A stretch of DNA of 8,047 nucleotides from Enterococcaceae bacterium (GTDB lineage: Bacteria; Bacillota; Bacilli; Lactobacillales; Catellicoccaceae): NCBI GenBank assembly GCA_030150665.1, contig JASLFJ010000134.1, forward strand, positions 1 through 8,047, read 5' to 3'. The notes beneath the pieces were generated by a model, which saw only the letters and a program-made list of their open reading frames with translations, was not told the DNA's origin and did not search any database. The position numbers and the translations under genes are program-made. Each line of letters opens with the position of its first letter. The first letter of the stretch is position 1. Shown in pieces: positions 1-6,914 of this stretch.

Positions 1-335
1 TTTGTTACAAGTTGCGTGCTAAGTGTTTTTAATCTACTCAAATATATGAAAAAATCCTCAGCATTAATAGGAACATCATTAATTCTAATCCGATCATAAA
101 TCACTTCCCAATGTGGAGATGTAAATACACCCACCTTAACATCTTGTTTTAATAAAGAAGATAAATAAGCGATCGTTGATCCTTTTCCATTAGTTCCAGT
201 AACATGAACATATTGACATGCTTGTTCTGGATGATCTAATGCACTGAGTACCATCTTCATCCTTGATAGTGTTGGTGTTTTATAAAATAATGGTTGATGA
301 TCAAACCAATTCAATAACTGCTGCACTTCATCCAT
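1..335 (-). CDS. folC: Folylpolyglutamate synthase / dihydrofolate synthase, N-terminal part (cut by window edge)
   Basis: FolC adds glutamate to (dihydro)folates in an ATP-dependent cytoplasmic reaction, and in many bacteria also joins dihydropteroate to glutamate. Only the first 111 codons are in the window; the family is usually a little over 400 residues. The translation begins MDEVQQLLNWFD and reaches the Mur-ligase-type P-loop VTGTNGKGST at residues 45-54 (Lys51 being the phosphate-binding lysine), then TSPHW at 72-76, the usual FolC substrate-side motif. The ATG at 335 follows the dus stop by 16 nt. An AAAAGGG ribosome-binding site lies 11 nt upstream, partly over the dus stop codon. 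An in-frame GTG at 344 is too close to that site to be preferred. No terminator separates it from dus, so it is probably co-transcribed with hslO and dus. The family call is firm; whether the enzyme has one or both activities cannot be read from this part. Confidence 0.93.
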   Translation of the reverse strand, partial: MDEVQQLLNWFDHQPLFYKTPTLSRMKMVLSALDHPEQACQYVHVTGTNGKGSTIAYLSSLLKQDVKVGVFTSPHWEVIYDRIRINDVPINAEDFFIYLSRLKTLSTQLVT

Positions 336-351
336 AAATAACACGACCCTT

Positions 352-1326
352 TTAAATAGTTACAGGACTGACTTGAGAAAGTAATTCAATTACTTCATCA
401 ACTTGCGTTGCTTGATTGATTGCTACTTTTAATTTTGCGGTTCTTGGAATCCCTTTTAAGTAGTAAGCTGCATGTTGTCTAAATTCTCTTACCGCAATAG
501 ATGCTCCTTTTAACGCTACTAAACGATCTAAATGCAGTTTCGCTGTATTAATTTTCTCTTCAATAGAAGGTTCTGGAAGAAGTTCTCCTGTTGATAAATA
601 ATGTACCGTACGATAAATCATCCAAGGATTACCAAGCGCTGCTCGACCAATCATCACCGCATCACACCCTACTTCATCTAACATACGTTTTGCATCTTCA
701 GGAGTTTTCACATCCCCATTACCCATTAATGGAATCGAAAGTACTTCTTTAACGGATCTTAAAATATCCCAATTAGCTGTTCCTTCATACATCTGTTTCC
801 GTGTTCTTCCATGCATCGCAATTGCACTTGCACCTCCTGCTTGAGCTGCTAGTGCATTTTCTTTTGCATATAAATGTGCTTCATCCCATCCAGTCCGCAT
901 TTTTACGGTAACAGGTCTTGTTACTGCTGAAGTCACAGCATCTACCATCTCATAAACTTTATCAGGATCTAATAACCACTTAGCTCCAGCTTCAGCTTTT
1001 ATCACCTTATTTACTGGACAACCCATATTAATATCAATAATATCTGCTGTCGTATGCTCTTCCACAAACTGAGCAGCTGCAACTAATGTCTCTTTACTTC
1101 CACCAAAAATTTGAAGACTTAACGGATGTTCAACCGGGTCAATATAGAGCATATCTAGTGTTTTTTGATTTCTATGTTGAATGCCTTTATCACTAATCAT
1201 CTCACAACACACTAATCCTGCACCAAATTCTTCAACAGTTACACGAAATGCTGCATTACTAATTCCTGCCATTGGGGCTACAACTACTTGATTGTCAACA
1301 GACACATCTCCAATATACCAAGCCAT
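352..1326 (-). CDS. dusB: tRNA-dihydrouridine synthase, DusB/YacF type
   Basis: An FMN-dependent enzyme that reduces specific uridines in tRNA to dihydrouridine using NADPH. The 324-residue product is a TIM-barrel flavoprotein with the FMN-site motif APMAG (17-21), INMGCP (99-104) with the catalytic Cys103, VKMRTGW (141-147), HGRTR (172-176), NGD (203-205) and MIGRAALGNPW (225-235), then the helical tRNA-binding tail with VREFR (279-283). It closely resembles Bacillus YacF as I remember it. I chose the ATG at 1326 (MAWYIGD) over the upstream in-frame ATG at 1353: it has an AAAGGAG site 9 nt upstream, it aligns with the short N-terminus of the family, and it starts one base after the hslO stop, whereas the longer form would overlap hslO by 26 bases. 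The near-abutting genes suggest translational coupling with hslO. Exact target uridines are not readable from sequence alone. Confidence 0.95.
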   Translation of the reverse strand: MAWYIGDVSVDNQVVVAPMAGISNAAFRVTVEEFGAGLVCCEMISDKGIQHRNQKTLDMLYIDPVEHPLSLQIFGGSKETLVAAAQFVEEHTTADIIDINMGCPVNKVIKAEAGAKWLLDPDKVYEMVDAVTSAVTRPVTVKMRTGWDEAHLYAKENALAAQAGGASAIAMHGRTRKQMYEGTANWDILRSVKEVLSIPLMGNGDVKTPEDAKRMLDEVGCDAVMIGRAALGNPWMIYRTVHYLSTGELLPEPSIEEKINTAKLHLDRLVALKGASIAVREFRQHAAYYLKGIPRTAKLKVAINQATQVDEVIELLSQVSPVTI

Positions 1327-1327
1327 A

Positions 1328-2233
1328 TTATTGAACTCCTTTATCTGAAGCATTTAATTCATTCATTAAAGTGTCTAACTCTTCTTCAGAGTAATAATAA
1401 GCTTCTTCACAAAAATGACATACAGCTTCTGCACCGTGATCTTCTTCTTTTAATATCTCAAGCTCCTGATAGCCTAAAGATAATAACCCTCGTTCAAATT
1501 TTTCTTTAGAACACGGACAGTGAAATTGAACAGGTAATCTCTCTAAAATAGTATATTCAATAGGACCTAATAGTAACGTTAATAACTCCTCTAAAGGACG
1601 TTCTTCAGCAAGCACTTCAGAGACCAAGGGTAATTGTGTTAACTGCGCTTCTAACTGAGTAATAGTCTCTTCCGTTGCATTAGGCATCACTTGAATTAAA
1701 AAACCCCCTGAAGCAATCACATGTTCATCTGGAGCAACTAAAACACTTAATCCCACTGCTGAAGGAGTTTGTTCAGAGTGTGTTAAATAATAAGTAAAGT
1801 CCTCACCTAGCTCTCCTGAAACGAGTGGAACTTGTCCTGAAAAGGGTTCTTTAAGTCCTAAATCCTTAATTACAGTCATAACCCCATGACGTCCTACTGC
1901 TGCACCGACATCAATTTTTCCAGGAGCTTTAGAGGGCAAACTTACATGAGGCTGTTTAATATAGCCGCGTACATTTCCTTTACCATCTGAAACTGCAACA
2001 ATGCCTCCTACAGGACCATCTCCTTGAATTTTAACGGTAACTTCATCATCCCCTTTAAGTGTAGCTCCTAAAAGTACCGTACCGACTAAGGTTCGACCTA
2101 AAGCAGCTGTTGCATTTGACCATGTATCATGTCTTTTTTGTGCTTCAGCTACTGTTTGTGTGGCACGAACCACATAAATACGAATCGAGCCATCTTGAGA
2201 TATTGCTTTAATTAATTGATCTTGTACTGTCAT
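1328..2233 (-). CDS. hslO: Hsp33 family redox-regulated molecular chaperone HslO
   Basis: Hsp33 is a cytoplasmic holdase activated by oxidative unfolding: four cysteines bind zinc when reduced and form disulfides under oxidative stress. The 301-residue product has the N-terminal substrate-binding domain (about 1-180; GDGPVGGIVAVSDGKGNVRGY at about 71-91 and GRHGVMTVIKDLG at 114-126 are typical of the family) and a C-terminal zinc domain with all four ligands: CPC (Cys239, Cys241) and CHFC (Cys272, Cys275). I start it at the ATG at 2233 (MTVQDQ), which has an AGAGGAG site 6 nt upstream. The open frame extends to 2281, but that extra part is non-homologous and crosses the terminator of the upstream gene. 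The length is close to the usual 290 or so. The gene runs directly into dus. In B. subtilis, as I recall, hslO (yacC) and dus (yacF) flank a group of folate genes, which fits folC being nearby here. Confidence 0.96.
   Translation of the reverse strand: MTVQDQLIKAISQDGSIRIYVVRATQTVAEAQKRHDTWSNATAALGRTLVGTVLLGATLKGDDEVTVKIQGDGPVGGIVAVSDGKGNVRGYIKQPHVSLPSKAPGKIDVGAAVGRHGVMTVIKDLGLKEPFSGQVPLVSGELGEDFTYYLTHSEQTPSAVGLSVLVAPDEHVIASGGFLIQVMPNATEETITQLEAQLTQLPLVSEVLAEERPLEELLTLLLGPIEYTILERLPVQFHCPCSKEKFERGLLSLGYQELEILKEEDHGAEAVCHFCEEAYYYSEEELDTLMNELNASDKGVQ
1336..1342 (-). promoter_or_regulatory. Ribosome-binding site deciding the dus start
   Basis: On the minus strand this reads AAAGGAG, 9 nt before the ATG at 1326. 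It lies inside the last codons of hslO. It supports the 324-residue form of Dus over the form starting at 1353. Confidence 0.8.
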
Positions 2234-2239
2234 AATAAA

Positions 2240-2246
2240 CTCCTCT
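2240..2246 (-). promoter_or_regulatory. Ribosome-binding site deciding the hslO start
   Basis: On the minus strand this reads AGAGGAG, 6 nt before the ATG at 2233. It identifies that ATG as the start; the longer in-frame extension to 2281 has no such site and lies in terminator sequence. Confidence 0.8.
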
Positions 2247-2255
2247 CTTAAAATA

Positions 2256-2289
2256 AATAGATAAGAAAAGACGACGCACACACGTCGTC
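2256..2289 (-). terminator. Rho-independent terminator overlapping the end of the yitT-like gene
   Basis: On the minus strand a perfect 7-bp GC-rich stem, GACGACG/CGTCGTC (2289-2283 with 2276-2270), closes a 6-nt loop TGTGTG. It is followed at once by TTTTCTTATCTATTT. The 5' arm starts with the last two bases of the TGA stop codon (2290-2288) of the yitT-like gene. The U-rich tail is interrupted by C and A, so it may be leaky. That would let transcription continue into hslO, whose start is only 55 nt past the yitT-like stop. The reverse strand has no T-run, so it is not bidirectional. Confidence 0.75.
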
Positions 2290-3163
2290 ACATTCCTGGA
2301 TCATAAAAATTCCCTAAAATCTCCACATTATCAGAAATACTAACAAAGGCATTCGGATCTGACTGGGCCATTGCTTTTTCTAATATATATTTTTCATAAC
2401 GCGTAATTACCGTTAATAATACTTTTTGTTCATCGTGATGAAATGCCCCTTCTGCATCATGAATAATCGTAATGCCTCGTCTTAACGCATCTTGAATTGC
2501 TTCAATCACTGCATCTGGATTTTTCGTAATAATCATGACTTGCATTTTTTTCTGTTTCGTATATACCGTATCTACAACTTTACCACTCACAAAAATAGAT
2601 AACGCACTATATAACGCATATTGCCAGCCAAATAACGCACCCGCTGCAAACATAATAATGATATTAAAGAAAATTGCTAAAGAACCTACACTTCGTCCTG
2701 TTTTTTTTCGAATAGTCAGACTAACAATATCTAGACCTCCAGAAGAAAGTCCATTTTTTAAAGCTAAGCCAACACCCGCTCCATTAATCGCTCCACCAAA
2801 TAAAGCACAGACAATCGGATCATCAGAAATCATTGTCTCTGGAACTATTTGAATAGCAATCGCACTTAATGTTACTGTAAGTGCTGTAAATAAAGTAAAT
2901 TTTTTACCAATCTTTTTCCAAGCTAAAAAGAATAGCGGAACATTTAAACCATAAATGACGAGCGCAATCGGAATTCTAATTTGCGTAAAATGATGAAACA
3001 CGGTCGTAATAATCTGAGCAACCCCGGTAATTCCACTTGAGTAAATATGACCTGGCTGCCAGAAAAAATTTAAGGCTAGCGCCGATAATAACGCATAAGT
3101 TAAAGCAACTGAAAATTTAGCAGTATATTCATGACTATCAGCATACTCTCGAATTTTTTTCAT
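2288..3163 (-). CDS. YitT family integral membrane protein with C-terminal DUF2179 domain
   Basis: A 291-residue membrane protein of the YitT/UPF0750 group, whose biochemical role is not established. The N-terminal half has several hydrophobic segments (roughly 17-35, 64-82, 90-107, 116-135, 160-179 and 182-197) and two internal motifs of similar form, SSGITGVAQ (42-50) and SSGGLDIVS (140-148), typical of the family. The second follows the Gly/Ala-rich helix at about 122-134. The C-terminal 80 or so residues (about 206-287, ending EILGNFYDPGM) form the soluble DUF2179 domain, thought to face the cytoplasm. Length is as expected. Bacilli often carry several paralogs, so I give no gene symbol. 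It follows aspS by 53 nt and ends in a terminator. The ATG at 3163 is the only plausible start, because a TAA lies in frame two codons upstream. It has no normally spaced SD and sits just after a perfect hairpin (see 3172-3190). Confidence 0.9.
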   Translation of the reverse strand: MKKIREYADSHEYTAKFSVALTYALLSALALNFFWQPGHIYSSGITGVAQIITTVFHHFTQIRIPIALVIYGLNVPLFFLAWKKIGKKFTLFTALTVTLSAIAIQIVPETMISDDPIVCALFGGAINGAGVGLALKNGLSSGGLDIVSLTIRKKTGRSVGSLAIFFNIIIMFAAGALFGWQYALYSALSIFVSGKVVDTVYTKQKKMQVMIITKNPDAVIEAIQDALRRGITIIHDAEGAFHHDEQKVLLTVITRYEKYILEKAMAQSDPNAFVSISDNVEILGNFYDPGM

Positions 3164-3171
3164 GAGTTATC

Positions 3172-3190
3172 GTAAGAAGTCCCTTCTTAC
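3172..3190 (-). promoter_or_regulatory. Perfect hairpin in the translation-initiation region of the yitT-like gene
   Basis: On the minus strand, GTAAGAAG and CTTCTTAC form a perfect 8-bp stem around a 3-nt loop GGA, ending 8 nt before the ATG at 3163. The best SD-like bases, AAGAAGGGA, are inside the stem and loop and 16 nt from the ATG in linear sequence. An alternative weak site, AAAGG, lies at the 5' foot of the hairpin and would be about 8 nt from the ATG only when the stem is folded. There is no U-run, so it is not a terminator for aspS. The structure is read directly from sequence; a regulatory role is inferred. Confidence 0.55.
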
Positions 3191-3216
3191 CTTTATTCAC
3201 TTCCTCTATTTAACAT

Positions 3217-4986
3217 TTATTCTGTATGATCTTGCTCTTGATTGACTAAAGCAATCTGTAACACATCTAGTTGATCGTTAGAAACGGTACTTGGTGCTTG
3301 AAGCATAGGATCTACTGCTTTACTATTTTTAGGAAACGCAATCACTTCACGAATATTATCTGCTCCTGCTAAAATCATCACAATGCGGTCTAGCCCTAAA
3401 GCAATGCCGCCATGCGGTGGGAACCCATAATCCATTGCTTCCAGTAAAAAGCCAAACTGCGCTTTAGCTTCTTCTTTTGTAAACCCTAAAACATCAAACA
3501 TTTGTTCTTGAAGCTCTCTTTGATAAATCCTTAATGAGCCACCGCCAATTTCATAGCCATTAAGTACAATATCATAGGCCTGAGCATAAACTTGATCAGG
3601 ATGTGTTTTTAATAATGGAATATGCTCTTCTTTAGGACGTGTAAATGGATGATGCGCAGCAACATAGCGATTTGCTTCTTCATCAAATTCTAAAAGTGGC
3701 CAGTCAACAATCCAAGCAAAAGCTAACTGATCTGAATCAATCAGCGCTAATTCTTTCGCAAATTGTATTCTTAAATAACCTAATGACTCTTGTACAACTC
3801 GTTTTTGATCCGCTACAAAACAGATTAGATCCCCTTCTTTAGCATTTAACCGTTCACACAACGACTTCGCATCTAAAAACTTCGCAATCGGTCCTGAAAT
3901 TCCTTCTGATGTAACTTTAACCCAAGCAAGCCCTTTTGCGTTAAAGGTTTCAATATCTTTTGCTTTTTGATCTAAATCTTTTCGAGAATAACGATCTGCT
4001 CCTTTAGAAATCACAAGCGCACTAACGATGCCACCTTGACTTATAGCCTCTTTAAAGACTTTAAAATCAGTCGTTTGCGCCCAATCACTTATATTTTGTA
4101 ATTCAAGTCCAAAACGAAGATCAGGCTTGTCACTTCCAAATCTATTCATCGCTTCATCATAACTAAGAACTGGAAAGGGTTCTGAAAGCTCAATTCCTTT
4201 AGTTTCTTTAACAACCGTTTTCAGCAGAGACTCTGTCAAATCACGAATCGCTTGTTCTGATAAAAAGCTTGTCTCTAAATCAAGCTGTGTAAACTCTGGT
4301 TGACGGTCCCCTCTTAAATCTTCATCACGGAAACAGCGAACAATTTGATAATATCTATCCACTCCAGCATTCATTAGTAGCTGTTTTAAAATTTGTGGGG
4401 ATTGAGGTAAAGCATAAAAATGTCCTGGATATACTCTTGAAGGAACAAGATAATCTCTAGCACCTTCTGGGGTTGATTTTGTAAGATAAGGTGTTTCAAC
4501 ATCAATAAAACGGTGATCATTTAAAAATGAACGCATCACATGAGTTATGTGATGTCTTAATTTTAATGTCTCTTGCATCTTTACACGTCTTAAATCTAAG
4601 TAGCGATAAGTCATTCTCAGTTCATCATTAACCTGATCAGCTTCTTCAATAACAAATGGTGTGACTTTACTTTCATTCAACACATCTAGTGAAGTCACAT
4701 TAAGTTCTACCGCTCCTGTTTTTAATTTAGGATTAGCAACATCACGCATCACTACCGTTCCTGTGGCACAAATCACACTTTCTGTTCTACACCGTTCAAC
4801 GGCTTGCCATACGCTATCACTCGCTTCAGGAGGAATCGTTAATTGTAAAATACCTTCACGGTCTCTTAAATCAATAAACACAAGTCCCCCTAGATCACGG
4901 CGCTTTTGTACCCATCCCATAACGGTAATTGTTTCATTTAAATATGCTTCTGTAACTTCTCCGCAATAGCACGTTCTTTCTTTCAT
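3217..4986 (-). CDS. aspS: Aspartate--tRNA ligase (AspRS), bacterial type
   Basis: A class IIb aminoacyl-tRNA synthetase that charges tRNA-Asp with aspartate using ATP in the cytoplasm. The 589-residue product is complete and of normal bacterial length. An N-terminal OB-fold anticodon-binding domain (about 1-105) includes GWVQKRRDLGG (24-34). Class II motif 1 lies around RFIDVETPYL (159-168). The flipping-loop region is STPEGARDY (171-179), followed by QSPQ (195-198). Motif 2 is FRDEDLRGDRQPEFTQLDLE (219-238), motif 3 is GLDRIVMIL (531-539), and the bacterial GAD insertion lies at about 300-415. Leu32 sits where non-discriminating AspRS enzymes of the Pseudomonas type have His, which favours a discriminating enzyme; this rests on one residue and is tentative. 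The ATG at 4986 has a GAGGA site 8 nt upstream. The gene follows hisS by only 15 nt, so the two form an operon, as in many Bacilli. Confidence 0.97.
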   Translation of the reverse strand: MKERTCYCGEVTEAYLNETITVMGWVQKRRDLGGLVFIDLRDREGILQLTIPPEASDSVWQAVERCRTESVICATGTVVMRDVANPKLKTGAVELNVTSLDVLNESKVTPFVIEEADQVNDELRMTYRYLDLRRVKMQETLKLRHHITHVMRSFLNDHRFIDVETPYLTKSTPEGARDYLVPSRVYPGHFYALPQSPQILKQLLMNAGVDRYYQIVRCFRDEDLRGDRQPEFTQLDLETSFLSEQAIRDLTESLLKTVVKETKGIELSEPFPVLSYDEAMNRFGSDKPDLRFGLELQNISDWAQTTDFKVFKEAISQGGIVSALVISKGADRYSRKDLDQKAKDIETFNAKGLAWVKVTSEGISGPIAKFLDAKSLCERLNAKEGDLICFVADQKRVVQESLGYLRIQFAKELALIDSDQLAFAWIVDWPLLEFDEEANRYVAAHHPFTRPKEEHIPLLKTHPDQVYAQAYDIVLNGYEIGGGSLRIYQRELQEQMFDVLGFTKEEAKAQFGFLLEAMDYGFPPHGGIALGLDRIVMILAGADNIREVIAFPKNSKAVDPMLQAPSTVSNDQLDVLQIALVNQEQDHTE

Positions 4987-5001
4987 GATTTTGTTCCTCT
5001 C

Positions 5002-6282
5002 TTATTTTAATCTTAATGTATTTAATTCATCGATCAGCTGATCTAACATAACCGTATGTTCTTCGCCACTTGTCATATCTTTAACGCGAACCATTTGTTG
5101 CTCTAAAGTCGCTTCATCCATAAATACTGTCCATTTTACCCCACTTTTATTCGCAGCTTTCATCTGTCCTTTCACTTTACGTGATAAATAATCATGAGTA
5201 GCTGAAATACCTGCACGTCTTAACTTTTGGACCCATGTTGAGGACAGTGCTCTTAATTCATCAGACAAACTAACGACATAAACGTCAGGAGTTTTAAGGG
5301 TTGGAAACTGAATCCCTTCTGCTTGACACGTTAGTAAAAGACGCTCCATACCCATACCAAAACCAAAAGCAGGGGTTGAAGGTCCTCCTAAGTCTTCAAC
5401 TAACTGATCATATCTACCACCGGCACAAATTGTCGTTTTCACACCTGCAAACTCTTCAGATTCTGTCATGATTTCAAAAATAACATCATTATAGTAATCT
5501 AAACCTCGAACCATACGATGATCAATCATAAATGAAATACCATAACTAGTCAGCAGCTCTTGGACTTCGTTAAAATACATCCTCTCTTCTTCAGATAAAT
5601 AATCTAAAATAGAGGGTGCCTCAGCAACAATCACCTTATCTTTTGGATCTTTACTGTCTAAAACACGTAACGGATTTTGTTGATATCTTCGTTTTGAATC
5701 CTCACTCATCTGATCATATAAAGGAGTTAAATAATCAAGAAGGGCTTGGCGGTATGCTGTACGTGTTTTTAAGCTTCCTAGAGAATTTAAATATAAAGAA
5801 ACATGATAAAGCCCTAAGGCATGAAAATAATCAAAAGCCATGGCAATGGTTTCTGCATCAATACTGGGTGTTTTCACACCAAAAATCTCCACTCCAATTT
5901 GATGAAATTGTCTGAGTCGTCCTGCTTGAGGACGTTCATAGCGAAACATCGGTCCCATATAAAATGTTTTATAAGGCACGCTGTGTTCTGGACCATATAA
6001 CTTATTTTCAATATAGGCTCTTGCCATAGGTGCAGTTCCTTCAGGACGCAATGTAATATGACGATTCCCTTTATCATAAAAATCATACATCTCTTTAGAA
6101 ACAATATCTGTTGTATCTCCCACACTACGTGCAATCACTTCATAGTGTTCAAATATGGGTGTTCTTGATTCAAAACATTGATATGCTGAAAATATATCAC
6201 GAGCAGAACGTTCTAAATATTGCCATGCTGCTACTTCTTCAGGTAATAAATCAGCTGTTCCTTTTGGACGTTGATGACGCAT
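5002..6282 (-). CDS. hisS: Histidine--tRNA ligase (HisRS)
   Basis: A class IIa aminoacyl-tRNA synthetase that charges tRNA-His. The 426-residue product is complete. The catalytic core has RTPIFEHYEV (40-49) near motif 1, motif 2 FRYERPQAGRLRQFHQ (113-128) with Arg114, the histidine-binding motifs RGLDYY (259-264, with Arg259) and AGGRYD (287-292), and motif 3 AFGFGMGMERLLL (305-317). The C-terminal anticodon-binding domain spans about 332-422. The ATG at 6282 has an AGAGGAG site 11 nt upstream. It is followed closely by aspS. Upstream is a 153-nt leader with a terminator-like hairpin and a 9-codon ORF. After the hairpin only about 40 nt remain before the start, with at best a poor promoter overlapping it, so expression probably needs read-through or antitermination. 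No T-box signature is visible, although hisS genes of Bacilli often have one. Confidence 0.97.
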   Translation of the reverse strand: MRHQRPKGTADLLPEEVAAWQYLERSARDIFSAYQCFESRTPIFEHYEVIARSVGDTTDIVSKEMYDFYDKGNRHITLRPEGTAPMARAYIENKLYGPEHSVPYKTFYMGPMFRYERPQAGRLRQFHQIGVEIFGVKTPSIDAETIAMAFDYFHALGLYHVSLYLNSLGSLKTRTAYRQALLDYLTPLYDQMSEDSKRRYQQNPLRVLDSKDPKDKVIVAEAPSILDYLSEEERMYFNEVQELLTSYGISFMIDHRMVRGLDYYNDVIFEIMTESEEFAGVKTTICAGGRYDQLVEDLGGPSTPAFGFGMGMERLLLTCQAEGIQFPTLKTPDVYVVSLSDELRALSSTWVQKLRRAGISATHDYLSRKVKGQMKAANKSGVKWTVFMDEATLEQQMVRVKDMTSGEEHTVMLDQLIDELNTLRLK

Positions 6283-6320
6283 AAATTTATCATCTCCTCT
6301 TACAAAATAATCGTTCTATA

Positions 6321-6355
6321 TAAAAAAGCTCTTGCTTGTTGTACAAGACAAGAGC
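6321..6355 (-). terminator. Rho-independent terminator or attenuator between the yheA-like gene and hisS
   Basis: On the minus strand, GCTCTTG (6355-6349) pairs with CAAGAGC (6334-6328), and inside it CTTGT pairs with ACAAG around an ACA loop. The result is a 12-bp stem with a single bulged T at 6348. It is followed directly by TTTTTT (6327-6322) and ATATAG. This is a strong classical terminator for the yheA-like transcript. Because hisS lies just beyond on the same strand with little room for its own promoter, it could also act as an attenuator in a hisS leader. Confidence 0.85.
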
Positions 6356-6363
6356 GATAAGGG

Positions 6364-6393
6364 CTAAAAGAAGCCTAATGTAATGGTGCTCAT
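6364..6393 (-). other. Possible 9-codon leader ORF upstream of the hisS terminator hairpin
   Basis: On the minus strand an ATG at 6393 opens a frame reading MSTITLGFF and ending in TAG at 6366-6364, eight bases before the terminator stem. An AAGGA site lies 13 nt upstream, rather far, and is partly within a weak GGAT/ATCC hairpin. The stop codon lies within another weak hairpin (GGCT/AGCC, 6375-6362). The peptide contains no His or Asp codons. Short ORFs arise by chance, so this is a candidate only. Confidence 0.2.
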
Positions 6394-6435
6394 CGGATAT
6401 AATTAATCCTTAACATGTGCTAGTTACTTATAAAA

Positions 6436-6780
6436 TTAATCTTGAGCATATAACTCTTGCACAGGGCGCATAATAATTTGATTCAAGTCAGTAAGTAGTG
6501 TACTTAATGCTTGTTCTTTTTCCATTAATGTACGAATTTTTTCATTTTCCTGTACACGCACACTCATTGCTTGCGCTGCTGCTTCCTCTTCTTCAGTAAA
6601 TGGCATTCCTGTCATCTGTTTTTGTTGTAACATCAACTGCATTTGTTGAAACTCAACAAATAATTCAAAAGCTACTTCATCTTCTTTAACCGCTTCAAAT
6701 GCTGTTTTTAAGGATGTAAATTCTGGAATTTCACGTAATTCACGTTCTAATTGATTCGCTGTATCATAAACATTAACCAT
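6436..6780 (-). CDS. yheA: UPF0342 / YheA-like protein, Com_YlbF family
   Basis: A small, highly charged, largely helical cytoplasmic protein of 114 residues. It matches the B. subtilis YheA pattern as I recall it: NVYDTANQLERELR at the N-terminus, LQQKQMTG (51-58), an acidic linker TEEEEAA (62-68), ENEKIRTLMEKEQ (78-90) and the C-terminal LNQIIMRPVQELYAQ (99-113). It belongs to the same superfamily as YlbF and YmcA, which help control RNA processing and development in B. subtilis, but YheA itself has no settled function and I infer none. The ATG at 6780 has an AGAGGG site 8 nt upstream. It has its own strong promoter (6821-6849) and a terminator just after the gene, so it may be largely monocistronic. 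Length agrees with the family. Confidence 0.9.
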   Translation of the reverse strand: MVNVYDTANQLERELREIPEFTSLKTAFEAVKEDEVAFELFVEFQQMQLMLQQKQMTGMPFTEEEEAAAQAMSVRVQENEKIRTLMEKEQALSTLLTDLNQIIMRPVQELYAQD

Positions 6781-6820
6781 GGTGAATACCCTCTTTTCTT
6801 TTTTAATTACTGCTTGATTT

Positions 6821-6849
6821 ATTATATCATGTTTCTAATCGCTTGCCTA
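6821..6849 (-). promoter_or_regulatory. Promoter of the yheA-like gene (sigma-A type, extended -10)
   Basis: On the minus strand, -35 TAGGCA (6849-6844; four of six consensus bases), a 17-bp spacer, then a perfect -10 TATAAT (6826-6821) preceded by TGA, giving the extended TGnTATAAT form. Transcription would start near 6814, leaving a leader of about 34 nt. Confidence 0.75.
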
Positions 6850-6872
6850 GAATAAAAACACAGTGACATCTT

Positions 6873-6901
6873 TTGCCAGAATAAATGATTTTTGTTATGA
6901 T
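6873..6901 (+). promoter_or_regulatory. glpK promoter (sigma-A type, extended -10)
   Basis: -35 TTGCCA (6873-6878; five of six), a 17-bp spacer, -10 TATGAT (6896-6901; five of six), with TGT just before the -10 giving an extended form. A start near 6908 leaves a leader of about 53 nt. It is divergent from the yheA-like promoter, the two -35 boxes being 23 bp apart. Confidence 0.75.
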
Positions 6902-6914
6902 AATATTAGTTATA

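Noticed and set aside
1288..1509. Plus-strand open frame of 73 codons
   Set aside because: Lies antisense across the hslO-dus junction, with no SD or family-like sequence; a shadow frame.
2535..2852. Plus-strand open frame of 105 codons antisense to the yitT-like gene
   Set aside because: The opposite strand carries clear YitT family motifs; the frame has no SD and looks like a mirror of membrane-protein codons.
3172..3190. Terminator for aspS
   Set aside because: A perfect hairpin exists, but no U-run follows on the minus strand; it lies in the start region of the next gene.
3645..3842. Plus-strand open frame antisense to aspS
   Set aside because: Inside a well-conserved aspS; no SD and no recognisable protein.
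4661..4969. Plus-strand open frame of 102 codons antisense to the aspS 5' end
   Set aside because: Covers the conserved OB-fold coding region of aspS; no independent signals.
5616..6134. Open frames on both strands within hisS (5616-5915 plus; 5874-6134 minus in another frame)
   Set aside because: hisS is intact with all catalytic motifs across this region; the alternative frames have no family resemblance.
6283..6435. T-box riboswitch ahead of hisS
   Set aside because: Expected from family knowledge, but no T-box core motif or antiterminator bulge sequence is visible and the spacer is too short.
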